Below, piece by piece: positions 1-8,957 of a stretch of 64,000 bases of DNA. The notes below the pieces were generated by a model that saw only the letters and a list, made by a program, of their open reading frames with translations, had not been told where the DNA came from and searched no databases. The position numbers were made by a program, and so were the translations under genes. The stretch lies in assembly GCA_017887325.1 (NCBI GenBank), contig JAGHIE010000003.1:1-64000 (forward strand). The letters run 5' to 3'. The stretch comes from Oscillospiraceae bacterium. GTDB taxonomy: Bacteria; Bacillota; Clostridia; Oscillospirales; Ruminococcaceae. Every line of letters begins with the position of its first letter. Position 1 is the stretch's first letter.

Positions 1-11
1 AAGTTTGTCAA
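1..11 (-). promoter_or_regulatory. Third tandem promoter, partial (-35 only)
   Basis: On the minus strand the -35 hexamer TTGACA lies at 6-11, and its -10 box would fall outside the window. It is the last of three consensus promoters about 100 bp apart that point left, an arrangement typical of rRNA and strong tRNA operons in Firmicutes. The transcribed operon is not visible. Confidence 0.6.
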
Positions 12-88
12 TACTTTTTTCAAAGTTTTTTAAAACTTTTTTCGAAGCCTTTCGATATTTTACTTAAGCTTAACTTGTAAGCCTCTGT

Positions 89-117
89 ATTATATCATAC
101 TTTCAAAAGCTTGTCAA
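89..117 (-). promoter_or_regulatory. Second tandem consensus promoter
   Basis: The minus strand reads TTGACA (112-117), a 17-nt spacer and TATAAT (89-94), a perfect sigma-A consensus. It lies in non-coding DNA downstream of the antiporter gene and fires left, out of the window. Confidence 0.85.
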
Positions 118-183
118 CTACTTTTTTTCATTCAGTAATCTCTTTCAGCTCTCTCGCTTCCTTCTCTCGAAGACAGCTTATAT

Positions 184-212
184 ATATTACCACACCTTTT
201 ACCCTTTGTCAA
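184..212 (-). promoter_or_regulatory. First tandem promoter of the left-edge operon
   Basis: The minus strand reads TTGACA (207-212), a 17-nt spacer and TAATAT (184-189). The -35 box lies inside the last codons of the antiporter gene, which ends at 199. With the two promoters further left it forms a tandem array, probably driving an rRNA or tRNA operon beyond position 1. Confidence 0.8.
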
Positions 213-1389
213 TACCTTTTTGCAATAATTTTTTATAAGTTTTGTCAATAAAGATTGCACCCATTGGAGCTGTTATAATTATAGATAATATAGAAATGGT
301 TAATATAATATCTCCACCTGTAATACCCATGCTTAAAGGCACAGCACCAATTGCAGCTTGTACAGTTGCTTTTGGTGTATAGGCTCCCATGCAAAATGCT
401 CTTTCTTTCATTGATAAATTAGTTTTTAATAAACAAATAAATACTCCTAAAACTCTAAATACCAATGCACCTAATATGATTACTACAAGTCCTATTCCAC
501 CATGTACTAAATATCTTATATCAAGTAATGTACCAACTAAAACAAATAACATAATTTCTCCAACTACCCACATTTTATTATATTTTTCTGATAGTTGCTT
601 AGAAAGATTATTATTCTTTTGATATATAAATAAACCTACTACCATAATTCCTATTAAAGCTGATACAGGTACTATATTTTTCAAAATTTCCTCTATTTCT
701 AACATAACAAAAGAAAAGCTTAACAAAATAATAACTTTAATAGTATTTCTTAAAGCTGTCTTTTTAAAGAATATATTTAATAAATAACCAACAACGATAC
801 CTAATCCTATTCCTAAAATTATAGATACAGGAACTTTAACTAAGCTTAGAACAGAAAATTCTCCACTTAACTCTAAAGATGTAAAAGATGTAAATAAAAC
901 TATAACAAATACATCGTCTACAGACGCACCAGCTAAAATTAATTGTGGTATAGATTTTTGTACACCATAACCTTGACTACTTAACTTTATCATTCTTGGA
1001 ATAATAACAGCAGGGGATACAGCTGCTATTACACAACCCATTATCAAAGCTTGTACTAAAGTAACTTTTGTAAAGATAGGTGCTAAAATAGCAATTCCTG
1101 CTATTTCAAAACAAGCTGGAACAAAACACATTAAAACAGCAGGTCTTCCGAGTTTTTTCAAATCATTTATATTTAATGACAAACCTGCTCTAGTTAATAT
1201 AATAACCAAAGCTATCTGTCTTATATCTGCTGAATTAGATAATATAGAATTATCTATTAAATTTAGAGCATAAGGCCCTAAAACAACACCTGCCAAAATC
1301 ATTCCAATAAATTTAGGCAATCTAAATCTTTCAAAAACAGCTCCTAAAAATAAACCTACTAAAAAAATTAACGCAATACTAATAAGCAT
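199..1389 (-). CDS. Cation:proton antiporter under fluoride riboswitch
   Basis: This 396-residue integral membrane protein has about 11-12 hydrophobic segments over its whole length and resembles the Na+/H+ exchanger (CPA) superfamily. An adjacent Asp pair (D158, D159) in ASVDDVFVIVLF matches the paired-acid ion-binding site of these antiporters, and SPAVIIPRM near 125 matches the broken helix before it. It is expected to exchange protons for a cation at the cytoplasmic membrane. The ATG start follows a strong AGGAGG at 1398-1403. Upstream are a fluoride riboswitch and terminator, so expression should rise with fluoride. Antiporters are a known class of fluoride-riboswitch target besides CrcB and CLC-F, but the transported ion cannot be told from sequence. 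The gene appears monocistronic; its 3' end overlaps a promoter of the next operon. Confidence 0.85.
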   Translation of the reverse strand: MLISIALIFLVGLFLGAVFERFRLPKFIGMILAGVVLGPYALNLIDNSILSNSADIRQIALVIILTRAGLSLNINDLKKLGRPAVLMCFVPACFEIAGIAILAPIFTKVTLVQALIMGCVIAAVSPAVIIPRMIKLSSQGYGVQKSIPQLILAGASVDDVFVIVLFTSFTSLELSGEFSVLSLVKVPVSIILGIGLGIVVGYLLNIFFKKTALRNTIKVIILLSFSFVMLEIEEILKNIVPVSALIGIMVVGLFIYQKNNNLSKQLSEKYNKMWVVGEIMLFVLVGTLLDIRYLVHGGIGLVVIILGALVFRVLGVFICLLKTNLSMKERAFCMGAYTPKATVQAAIGAVPLSMGITGGDIILTISILSIIITAPMGAIFIDKTYKKLLQKGIDKG

Positions 1390-1414
1390 ATGTATTTTCC
1401 TCCTAAATTAACAT

Positions 1415-1457
1415 AAAAAAGCTGACAACTCCTGCGTAAAAAGCAGAAGTCATCAGC
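1415..1457 (-). terminator. Riboswitch expression-platform terminator
   Basis: On the minus strand the arms GCTGATGACTTCTGC and GCAGGAGTTGTCAGC form a long stem followed by TTTTTT. The 5' arm includes the conserved 3' segment of the fluoride aptamer, so ligand-bound aptamer and terminator are mutually exclusive. That is the layout of a fluoride 'on' switch acting by anti-termination. Confidence 0.88.
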
Positions 1458-1505
1458 TTATAAGCGGTTTTGATTTTTCAATCAAGGGAGAACTTCATTC
1501 CCAAT
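1443..1505 (-). promoter_or_regulatory. Fluoride riboswitch (crcB motif) aptamer
   Basis: The minus strand carries the crcB-motif signature in order: GGGAATGAAG, TTCTCCC, a variable hairpin, AAACCGC, a short loop, then GCTGATGACTTCTGC. These are the conserved blocks forming the fluoride-binding pseudoknot in known crcB RNAs. The aptamer sits just after the stop of the zinc-ribbon gene and before the antiporter gene. Recognition rests on conserved blocks and the overlapping terminator; no covariance search was run. Confidence 0.9.
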
Positions 1506-1514
1506 AAAATAATA

Positions 1515-1871
1515 TTATTTTAGTTTACTGCCACATCTTTTGCAATAAACATTTTCTTTTTCATTTTGTTGATTACAATTGCCACAAATCACTTTATCTT
1601 TTTTATCAGCAATTTCTTTTCTTAATTCATCTAAATATTCTAATTGGTCTTCTACTCTATCGCATAATGAAGCAATATATTCTTCATTTTTGCAACTATC
1701 TTTTCTTGATTGGTAAGTAGATTGCCCAATTTTTCTATAAAGGTCTTGAATTTCTCTTTCAACTCTGCATACTTCTAATTTTAATTTAGAAATACCAACT
1801 ACTTCTTCTGTTTTTTTTGTAGCAACATCAGCAACATCTTTTACAGCATAAAGTAAATCATCAAAATTCAT
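1515..1871 (-). CDS. Small zinc-ribbon protein with helical region
   Basis: This 118-residue soluble protein has a charged, probably coiled-coil N-terminal part (about 20-90) and a C-terminal zinc ribbon with C96-x2-C99 and C110-x2-C113 (CGNCNQ...YCKRCGSKLK). No catalytic motif or membrane segment is visible. Similar helical/zinc-ribbon proteins occur in many Clostridia as proteins of unknown function. The ATG at 1871 follows a weak GAGTGG. It stands alone between the hemZ operon and the fluoride-regulated antiporter, and the antiporter's promoter overlaps its 3' end. A function cannot be given. Confidence 0.75.
   Translation of the reverse strand: MNFDDLLYAVKDVADVATKKTEEVVGISKLKLEVCRVEREIQDLYRKIGQSTYQSRKDSCKNEEYIASLCDRVEDQLEYLDELRKEIADKKDKVICGNCNQQNEKENVYCKRCGSKLK
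1517..1545 (-). promoter_or_regulatory. Candidate promoter for the fluoride-regulated transcript
   Basis: The minus strand reads TTGCAA (1540-1545), a 17-nt spacer and TAAAAT (1517-1522). It overlaps the last codons of the zinc-ribbon gene and lies 12 nt before the aptamer. It is a fair, not perfect, sigma-A match. Confidence 0.55.
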
Positions 1872-1954
1872 AAAACCACTCTTTTCTCCATGATTATTTG
1901 TGTTTTTATTATACTACATAAGGTATTATTTGTAAATATAATAAATATATTCAA

Positions 1955-3436
1955 TTAAAGTGTATAAAAATCGTTTATTTCATCTTTTCTCTTTATCATT
2001 TCTTCAAAATTATTATTATACTCAAATGGATACTTATAATTAAAAATTCTTTTTACTTTTTGAGATTTTTTTCTAATCAACTTAGAAACAGCACTAGCAC
2101 CCATTGCAAGAATAGTATGTATTTCTTCCATGATAAATATATTATATAGACCTTCGTAACCTTTTTTGCAATATCCAATATTTTCAAGGTTTTGCAAAGT
2201 ATTTTTTTGTCTATATAAATAATATGGTAAATATCCATTTTTAGTTAATTTATCATATGCATAATCAACCATATCAGAAATATTTTTTTGACTTATACTA
2301 TTATCTAATCCATCTGAATTAAATAAATCAGATGAACGCTTTACTGTTAGTGTATGCACAGTAATATTAGTAGGTGATAATTCTATTGCTTTATCAATAG
2401 TTTCGCAAAAACTTTCATAAGTGTCACTAGGCAAACCTGCAATGAAATCCATATTTATATCATCAAAGCCTATTTGTTTAGCCATATCATAACACTCTAT
2501 AACATCATTTGCTGTATGTTTTCTACCTATTTTTTGCAAAACACTGTCATTGAAAGTTTGAGGATTTATACTTATCCTTGTTGCACCATATTTTTTTATA
2601 ACAAGCAATTTTTCTTTAGTAATTGTATCAGCACGACCTGCTTCAACAGTAAATTCTCTAGCACAAGATACTGGAAAATTGTCACACATGCAATTTAAAA
2701 GTTTATCTAATTGAACAGCTGACAGTGTTGTTGGAGTTCCACCTCCAACATAAACTGTTTCCAAAGATAAATTTTTATCCTTAACTATATTTCCTACATA
2801 TTCTATCTCTCTACATAAATTATCTAAATATGAATCTAATAAATCAAGTGCTTTTTTATTTGCAATTGAACTTGACACAAAAGAACAATAAGAACATCTA
2901 GATGGACAAAAAGGTATCGAAACATATAAACTATAACTATTTGGTTTTGAACTTTCAATTATAGGCATTTGATTTTTTAATGTATTTTCACATAATTCAA
3001 TTTTTACATCTGAAACCAAAAATTTTTCTTTAAATATCTTTTTTGCTTCTTCTATAGAATTCCCTTTTTCTATCATATAGTTCATTTGTTTAACTGGTCT
3101 AATACCAGTCATAATTCCCCAACTAACATCTATGTTAGTAATTTCTTTTAAACACTCATATACAGCAATAGAAAGTAATCTTTCACATTCATCTTCGTAA
3201 TTTCCTTCATTATTGAAAACAAATTTATGTTTTTTTACAAGTTTGTCTTTTATTTTCGCTATTACCAAAAGAGAAGTTTTTGTTTTACCTTTTTTTAATC
3301 TAGTAACAATGACATCATCTTGAAAATCTATTTTCTCTGCATCATATACATGTTTAAATAATTCGCTTGTAAAAAACAGTTTGCAAATATTTTCTACTTC
3401 ATACTTAAATGAATGCCCATTAAAAATAATCGTCAT
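1955..3436 (-). CDS. hemZ: Radical SAM coproporphyrinogen dehydrogenase-like HemZ
   Basis: This 493-residue radical SAM enzyme belongs to the HemZ branch of oxygen-independent coproporphyrinogen III oxidases. The [4Fe-4S]/SAM motif CxxxCxxC is at C177, C181 and C184 in PFCPSRCSYC, followed by the glycine-rich SAM motif YVGGGTPTTL. The roughly 165-residue N-terminal extension is usual for HemZ. It is cytosolic; the family decarboxylates coproporphyrinogen III in anaerobic haem synthesis, though clostridial HemZ proteins may have other roles because many of these hosts lack a haem pathway. The ATG overlaps the end of the MBL hydrolase gene by 17 bp, so the two are translationally coupled. It is the last gene of the recJ-relA-dtd operon, a common clostridial order. 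Confidence 0.9.
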   Translation of the reverse strand: MTIIFNGHSFKYEVENICKLFFTSELFKHVYDAEKIDFQDDVIVTRLKKGKTKTSLLVIAKIKDKLVKKHKFVFNNEGNYEDECERLLSIAVYECLKEITNIDVSWGIMTGIRPVKQMNYMIEKGNSIEEAKKIFKEKFLVSDVKIELCENTLKNQMPIIESSKPNSYSLYVSIPFCPSRCSYCSFVSSSIANKKALDLLDSYLDNLCREIEYVGNIVKDKNLSLETVYVGGGTPTTLSAVQLDKLLNCMCDNFPVSCAREFTVEAGRADTITKEKLLVIKKYGATRISINPQTFNDSVLQKIGRKHTANDVIECYDMAKQIGFDDINMDFIAGLPSDTYESFCETIDKAIELSPTNITVHTLTVKRSSDLFNSDGLDNSISQKNISDMVDYAYDKLTKNGYLPYYLYRQKNTLQNLENIGYCKKGYEGLYNIFIMEEIHTILAMGASAVSKLIRKKSQKVKRIFNYKYPFEYNNNFEEMIKRKDEINDFYTL

Positions 3437-4064
3437 AATCCACCTGTCCCATATAAGGATTTGTTGCCTTTTCTTTTTCTATAGAACTACTTGGTCCATG
3501 ACCAGGATATACAACATAATCTTGTTCTAATTCACTTAATTTTTTCAAACTTTCTTTGATTGTTGCATAATCTCCACCATAGAGATCTGTTCTACCAATA
3601 TCACCACAAAATAGAGTATCCCCAGTAAAAATTGCATTTTCTACAATAAAACAAGAAGAACCTTTAGAATGTCCAGGAGTATGAATAAGTTTAAATTCTA
3701 AATCTCCCAATTTAACAATATCATTATCTTTAAGTTCATTATATTCTAATCCAGGTTTATAGTTAAAATATAAAGTACTCATGTTACACAAAGAAATATT
3801 GATATTTTTAAGCATTTCAGCATCATTTTCATTTATATAGACAGGTAAATCATATTTTTCAATCAAATCCCAAACAGATGCAATATGGTCAAAATGCCCA
3901 TGAGTTAACAAAATCATTTTTGGATTAATTTCATTTTGTTCCAAATAGTTAATAATTCTTTCTGTTTCTCCACCAGGGTCTATAATTGCACCTTCATTTT
4001 GATCATTTGTGATTATATAACAATTAGCTTGTACCATTCCCAAAGGCATAACTTTTATATTCAT
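3420..4064 (-). CDS. MBL-fold metallohydrolase (glyoxalase II-like)
   Basis: This 214-residue metallo-beta-lactamase-fold hydrolase has the zinc motif HGHFDH at 55-60, the downstream histidine in HTPGHSKGS, and GDTLFCGDIGRTDL plus PGHGPSS. The set matches small glyoxalase II-like thioester hydrolases, but it lacks the long C-terminal domain of true hydroxyacylglutathione hydrolases, so the substrate is open. It is cytosolic. The ATG follows AGGAGG; dtd ends 14 bp upstream and hemZ overlaps the 3' end. This gene is regularly found between dtd and hemZ in Clostridia. Confidence 0.88.
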   Translation of the reverse strand: MNIKVMPLGMVQANCYIITNDQNEGAIIDPGGETERIINYLEQNEINPKMILLTHGHFDHIASVWDLIEKYDLPVYINENDAEMLKNINISLCNMSTLYFNYKPGLEYNELKDNDIVKLGDLEFKLIHTPGHSKGSSCFIVENAIFTGDTLFCGDIGRTDLYGGDYATIKESLKKLSELEQDYVVYPGHGPSSSIEKEKATNPYMGQVDYDDYF

Positions 4065-4078
4065 ACAAAACCTCCTAA

Positions 4079-4534
4079 TTATTTTCCAATAGCTTGAGTA
4101 TCTATAACAATAGTTATAGGTCCATCGTTTACTAAAGCTACTTGCATATCTGCACCAAACTCACCTGTTTGAACATTATTTATGTTTTGTTTTTTTACTT
4201 CATCTATAAAATACTCATACAAAGACATTGCAGCTTGAGGATTTTCAGCCTTATCGTAAGAAGGTCTTCTTCCTTTTTTACAATCGGCAGATAAAGTAAA
4301 GTTTGACACTATCAACATATCTCCATTTATATCTTGTAGTGATAAATTTTGTTTATCATTTTCATCAGAAAATATTCTAAGTTCTGCAATTTTCTTAGCT
4401 AGAAACTCAGCTTGAGCAGTTGTATCACCTTGCATAATACCTAATAAAACAACTACACCTTTATCAATTTTTCTATTAACATCACCATTTATTGTAATGT
4501 CAGCTTTTGAAACTCTTTGAATAACAGCTTTCAT
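4079..4534 (-). CDS. dtd: D-aminoacyl-tRNA deacylase
   Basis: This 151-residue protein has the family's normal length. It carries the two signature blocks: SNFTL (77-81, normally SQFTL) leading into KKGRRPSY, and the Gly-cisPro loop NDGPI (136-140). It hydrolyses D-amino acids, and glycine from tRNA-Ala, off mischarged tRNAs, a cytosolic proofreading step. GAGGTTAT precedes the ATG. The relA stop lies 9 bp upstream. The Asn in place of Gln in the first motif is a modest variation. Confidence 0.93.
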   Translation of the reverse strand: MKAVIQRVSKADITINGDVNRKIDKGVVVLLGIMQGDTTAQAEFLAKKIAELRIFSDENDKQNLSLQDINGDMLIVSNFTLSADCKKGRRPSYDKAENPQAAMSLYEYFIDEVKKQNINNVQTGEFGADMQVALVNDGPITIVIDTQAIGK

Positions 4535-4543
4535 ATATAACCT

Positions 4544-6739
4544 CTATTTTTCGTGAAATCTTTCTACGCTTATTACATTGTTAATTTTTCCTAATCTGTA
4601 AATAATATTTTTTAAGTGTTCAGTTCCTTGAGCACTTATAGTCACAACTATATTAGCATTACCATTTTTAAGTTGTCTAGCGTTTACAGAATGGATAGGA
4701 ACTCTCATACTAGCCAAAGTTAAACTAATATCAGCAAACAAAGCATCTCTGTCATTTGCAACAATATCCAAGGTACAGTTATATTGTTTTTTAGCTTCAT
4801 CTGTATTCCATTTAACGTCAATCCATCTTTCTTTATTTTCAGTATCTTTCATTGAAGAAATAACATTTATACAATCTTTCTTATGAATAGAAACACCATG
4901 ACCTCTAGTGATAAACCCTACAATTTCATCACCTGGCAAAGGATTACAACATTGAGAAAATTTTACTAAACAGTTATCAATACCTTCGATAATAACATCA
5001 CTACTTTTTTTAGTTTTATTAGTTGTAGTAACAATTTCATTAGCATCTCTTAATTCTTTTTGTTCATTTTCAAGTTTTAATCTCTTGTTGTACTCATCTT
5101 TAATGTTAGGCATAATTTTACTTAAAACTATACCACCATATCCTATTGAAGCGTATAAATCTTCTTCACTTCGAGAATATCTCTTACACAATTTTTCAAT
5201 AAATACTTTATATTGTTCTTCATCAAAATAAATATAATTTTTCTTTAATTCTTTTTCTAGTTCAATTTTACCTTCTACAATATTTTCTTCTCTACGCTCT
5301 TTTTTAAACCAAGAACGTATTTTTGACCTAGCTTCACTAGTTTTTGCAATATTTAACCAATCTTTATTTGGTCCATGATTAATGGACTTAGTTGTGAGTA
5401 TTTCTATAATTTGTCCATTTTTCATTTGATAATCTAATCCAACAATTCTGCCGTCTGCTTTTGCCCCAATCATTTTATTACCTACAGCACTGTGAATAGC
5501 ATAAGCAAAGTCAACAACTGTTGAACCTACTGGTAAACATTTAACATCACCTTTAGGAGTAAATACATAAATTTCCTCAGGAGTTAAGTCTGTTTTAATA
5601 TTTTTAATGATATCTTCAGCACCTTCAGATTCTTTTTGTGCCTCTAACATTTGTCTAACCCAAGCAAGTCTATCTTCTAATTTATCTTTTCCTTTAATAC
5701 CTTCCTTATACTTCCAGTGAGCAGCAATACCGTATTCAGCAGTATAGTGCATAGCCCAAGTTCTAATTTGTATTTCAAAAGGAGTTCTTTCTTTTCCTAT
5801 AACAGTTGTATGCAAAGACTGATACATATTAGGTTTAGGAGTAGAAATATAGTCTTTAAATCTATTAGGAATAGGAGTAAACATATCATGAATTATACCC
5901 AAAATATTATAACACTCAATATCAGTATCAACTATAATTCTAAGTGCATATATATCATATACTTCATCAAAGCTTCTTCCTGCCATATAAACTTTTCTGT
6001 ATATGCCATATAAACTCTTAACTCTACCTTCAATATATGGTTCAATGCCACATTGTTCTTTCAATCTGGTTTTTATTCTTTGCTTGATATTTTCTATAAT
6101 CATACTTTTGCCATCTTTACTTAATGCCAAAGTATCTTCTATCTCTTTACAAGCTACAGGATCTAAATAATGCAAAGATAAATCTTCAAGTTCTTCTTTA
6201 ACAGCCATAATACCAAGTCTATTAGCAATAGGAGCATAAATTTCCATTGTCTCTAAAGACTTTTCTCTTTGTTTATAATCTGGTCTATACTGTAAAGTTC
6301 TCATATTGTGAAGTCTATCGGCTAATTTAATAATAACAACCCTAACATCTTGACTCATAGCAAGCAACATTTTTCTGACATTTTCAGCTTGAGCTTCTTC
6401 TTTAGAAGCTAAAGGAATTTTTCCAAGTTTAGTAACACCATCTACTAAAAAAGCAACTTCTTTTCCAAAATCCTTTTCTATTTGTTCTAAAGGTATATCA
6501 GTATCTTCAACCACATCATGCAACATACCACCACAAATAGAAGCAGTATCCATACCAAGCTCTAATAATATTTTTGCAACATGTAAAGGATGTATAATAT
6601 AAGGTTCTCCAGAACTTCTTTTTTGAGTTTTATGAGCTTCTTTTGCATATTCATATGCTTTTTTTATTTTCTCTATATCATATCCTTTACCACTTTCTTC
6701 TAAAGCAGTAAATAAATCATTATAAATTTCATTAGGCAT
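4544..6739 (-). CDS. relA: Bifunctional (p)ppGpp synthase/hydrolase
   Basis: This Rel/RSH protein of about 731 residues makes and degrades the alarmone (p)ppGpp in the stringent response. Domains in order are an HD hydrolase (HPLHVA near 50, HDVVEDT near 75), the synthetase (RFKDYISTPKPN near 295), a TGS domain (EEIYVFTPKGD near 390), and a C-terminal zinc-finger-like CCNPLPGDE block with an ACT domain. Intact HD and synthetase motifs suggest both activities. I chose the ATG at 6739 because GGAGGG lies 5 nt upstream; a GTG at 6754 overlapping the recJ stop has no ribosome site. It lies between recJ and dtd; the apt gene often found between recJ and relA is absent. Confidence 0.94.
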   Translation of the reverse strand: MPNEIYNDLFTALEESGKGYDIEKIKKAYEYAKEAHKTQKRSSGEPYIIHPLHVAKILLELGMDTASICGGMLHDVVEDTDIPLEQIEKDFGKEVAFLVDGVTKLGKIPLASKEEAQAENVRKMLLAMSQDVRVVIIKLADRLHNMRTLQYRPDYKQREKSLETMEIYAPIANRLGIMAVKEELEDLSLHYLDPVACKEIEDTLALSKDGKSMIIENIKQRIKTRLKEQCGIEPYIEGRVKSLYGIYRKVYMAGRSFDEVYDIYALRIIVDTDIECYNILGIIHDMFTPIPNRFKDYISTPKPNMYQSLHTTVIGKERTPFEIQIRTWAMHYTAEYGIAAHWKYKEGIKGKDKLEDRLAWVRQMLEAQKESEGAEDIIKNIKTDLTPEEIYVFTPKGDVKCLPVGSTVVDFAYAIHSAVGNKMIGAKADGRIVGLDYQMKNGQIIEILTTKSINHGPNKDWLNIAKTSEARSKIRSWFKKERREENIVEGKIELEKELKKNYIYFDEEQYKVFIEKLCKRYSRSEEDLYASIGYGGIVLSKIMPNIKDEYNKRLKLENEQKELRDANEIVTTTNKTKKSSDVIIEGIDNCLVKFSQCCNPLPGDEIVGFITRGHGVSIHKKDCINVISSMKDTENKERWIDVKWNTDEAKKQYNCTLDIVANDRDALFADISLTLASMRVPIHSVNARQLKNGNANIVVTISAQGTEHLKNIIYRLGKINNVISVERFHEK

Positions 6740-6753
6740 AAAATCCCTCCACA

Positions 6754-8793
6754 CTAAATACTTTTTAATTTTTTCATTACTTTTGTATTTTCAATATCAA
6801 CCTTACCACTAACATCATTAATACTAACCCCAATTAACATATTACCGATAGTTATTAGTTTGGCTTGATTTAATATATCTATAATCAATCTAAATTTACA
6901 GTAGTTTAAATCTTTATAATAAACTCTATGATACAAATTATCAATATCACTGTTAAATCGATTTATTTTTCTAATAAATTTATAAATATATGCAATTTCT
7001 TCTCTGCTAGGAGTTATCTTTTTTATCACACTATCAGACAATTTTTCATTTCTATAAAACATCTCATAATATGCTTTACCATTAAAAAATAAATCTTGAT
7101 TAAAATCACTAGGTCTTATATCTTTAATTATAGCAGATAAATATTCAACATCATTATAAATATTTGTTGATAAATCGAGTAACAAATCAACTTTGTCTCC
7201 TATATTATAAACAAATTGCTCTAAAGTTGTCCTAAACATTGTAGCACTAACATTAATATTTTGATATTTTAATTTTAATCTTATATGTTTTCCTTCACTT
7301 ATAGAAGATATATTTTCGATTATAACATTTCTGATTAAGTATAAAGGCTGTGGATTTTCACTTCCAAAAGGCTTTAAAATTTCAACACTTTTTATATTTT
7401 CAACATTTAACTCACTAGGTAAAATCTCTTTATCTATTTTATAAGTATAGCAAGGCATTACTTTATTGTTTTCCCTAGCGTATTCTTCTAACTGAGTTTT
7501 GAAAACAGAAAAATCATTTTCATTCAAAGAAAAACCTGCTGCCAAAGAGTGTCCACCATATTTTATTAACTTTTCATCACAAGCGCATAATGCTTTGTAC
7601 AAAGAAAATCCATTAACACTTCTTGCAGAACCCACCAAAACACCATCATGGCAAGCCATTAACAAATTAGGTTTACCAAACTTCTCTAAAATTCTTGAAG
7701 AAACAATACCTATTATCCCATGATGCCAGTTTTCATCATAATAAGTTAGTACTCTATCATTTAAAGAATTCTTATTCTTCATGATTTTATCTTCTATTTC
7801 TAAAGCAATTTTTTCTTCTTGTTGTTTTCTAGTTGTATTTAAATCATCTAATTTTACAGCTAGTTCTAAAGCTCTGTCGTAATCGTCACAAAGTAATAAC
7901 TCTAATGCAAGATTAGCATCTTCCATTCTTCCACTAGCATTAATTCTAGGAGCAATACCAAAAGCAACCTTTGTAGAGTCTACTTTTTCCATATCAATTT
8001 TTGCAACTTGCATTAAAGCTCTCAATCCTAAATTTTCTGTTATGCTAAGCATTCTAAGTCCATATTGGACAATAGCTCTATTTTCAGAAACTAAAGGAAC
8101 TAAATCAGCAATAGTACCAACTGTTACAATATCAGCAAATTGCTCTAAAGTTGATAAGTAATCTCCTTCTTCTAAAGCTGTAATCAACTTAAATACAACA
8201 CCAACACCTGCTAATAATTTAAAATCACTATCACAATCTTTTCTATGAGGATTAACAACAGCATAAGCGTTAGGCAAAATATCTGACACTTGATGATGGT
8301 CAGTAATAATAACAGTCAAACCTAATTCATTAGCAATATCCACTTCTTTATGAGCAGAAATACCATTATCAACAGTAATTATTAAAGATGTTCCCTCGTC
8401 TGCCAATTTTCTAACAGCATTTTCATTCATGCCATACCCTTCTTCAAATCTGCTAGGAATATATGTACTAACATTAGCTCCTAGAAAACTCAAATAAGAG
8501 TATAATATAGCTGTAGAAGTTATTCCATCGCAATCGTAATCACCATATATAACGATACTCTCATTACTATCTATAGCCATTCTTATTCTATCAACAGCTT
8601 TATCCATATCATATATATTATAAGGACTTTCAAAAGCAATCTCATCACTTAATAATTCAAAAGCTTCTCTTGCAGATGAAATTCCTCTATTGCTCAAAAT
8701 TTCAGCAACAAAAGGTGATACTCCACATTCTCTTGACAAAATTTCAACATTTTTCTGATTGACTTTAGGCAAATCCCAGCGTTTAATTGCCAC
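6754..8793 (-). CDS. recJ: Single-stranded-DNA exonuclease RecJ
   Basis: This 679-residue protein is a 5'-3' single-strand DNA exonuclease of the DHH family, used in recombinational and mismatch repair. The N-terminal DHH domain shows YGDYDCDGITS near 85 and ITDHHQ near 160, and the DHHA1 domain shows GGHSLAAGFS. An OB-fold and a divergent C-terminal region follow, giving a length slightly above the core enzyme. The start is GTG at 8793, 8 nt after AGGAGG. It is the first gene of the recJ-relA-dtd-MBL-hemZ operon, with a promoter at 8833-8861, and it ends in TAG. Confidence 0.93.
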   Translation of the reverse strand: MAIKRWDLPKVNQKNVEILSRECGVSPFVAEILSNRGISSAREAFELLSDEIAFESPYNIYDMDKAVDRIRMAIDSNESIVIYGDYDCDGITSTAILYSYLSFLGANVSTYIPSRFEEGYGMNENAVRKLADEGTSLIITVDNGISAHKEVDIANELGLTVIITDHHQVSDILPNAYAVVNPHRKDCDSDFKLLAGVGVVFKLITALEEGDYLSTLEQFADIVTVGTIADLVPLVSENRAIVQYGLRMLSITENLGLRALMQVAKIDMEKVDSTKVAFGIAPRINASGRMEDANLALELLLCDDYDRALELAVKLDDLNTTRKQQEEKIALEIEDKIMKNKNSLNDRVLTYYDENWHHGIIGIVSSRILEKFGKPNLLMACHDGVLVGSARSVNGFSLYKALCACDEKLIKYGGHSLAAGFSLNENDFSVFKTQLEEYARENNKVMPCYTYKIDKEILPSELNVENIKSVEILKPFGSENPQPLYLIRNVIIENISSISEGKHIRLKLKYQNINVSATMFRTTLEQFVYNIGDKVDLLLDLSTNIYNDVEYLSAIIKDIRPSDFNQDLFFNGKAYYEMFYRNEKLSDSVIKKITPSREEIAYIYKFIRKINRFNSDIDNLYHRVYYKDLNYCKFRLIIDILNQAKLITIGNMLIGVSINDVSGKVDIENTKVMKKLKSI

Positions 8794-8832
8794 TATAATT
8801 TCCTCCTAAAAAATTTGATATGTTAATAATAT

Positions 8833-8861
8833 ATTTTACCACTTTTAAGTGTTTTTATCAA
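8833..8861 (-). promoter_or_regulatory. Promoter of the recJ-hemZ operon
   Basis: The minus strand reads TTGATA (8856-8861), a 17-nt spacer and TAAAAT (8833-8838), 40 bp before the recJ start. It is the best sigma-A match in the divergent intergenic region. Confidence 0.65.
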
Positions 8862-8957
8862 CTTAATGACTTTTTATGACAAATAAGAAACTAAAGTTTA
8901 TACAATATTCATTCTTACACAGTTTATTTTTTATAATTTTAATATATGTTAAATATA

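Noticed and set aside
389-622. Forward-strand open frame opposite the antiporter gene
   Set aside because: It is an antisense shadow of a clear membrane protein gene and has no ribosome site; the same applies to other frames opposite housekeeping genes.
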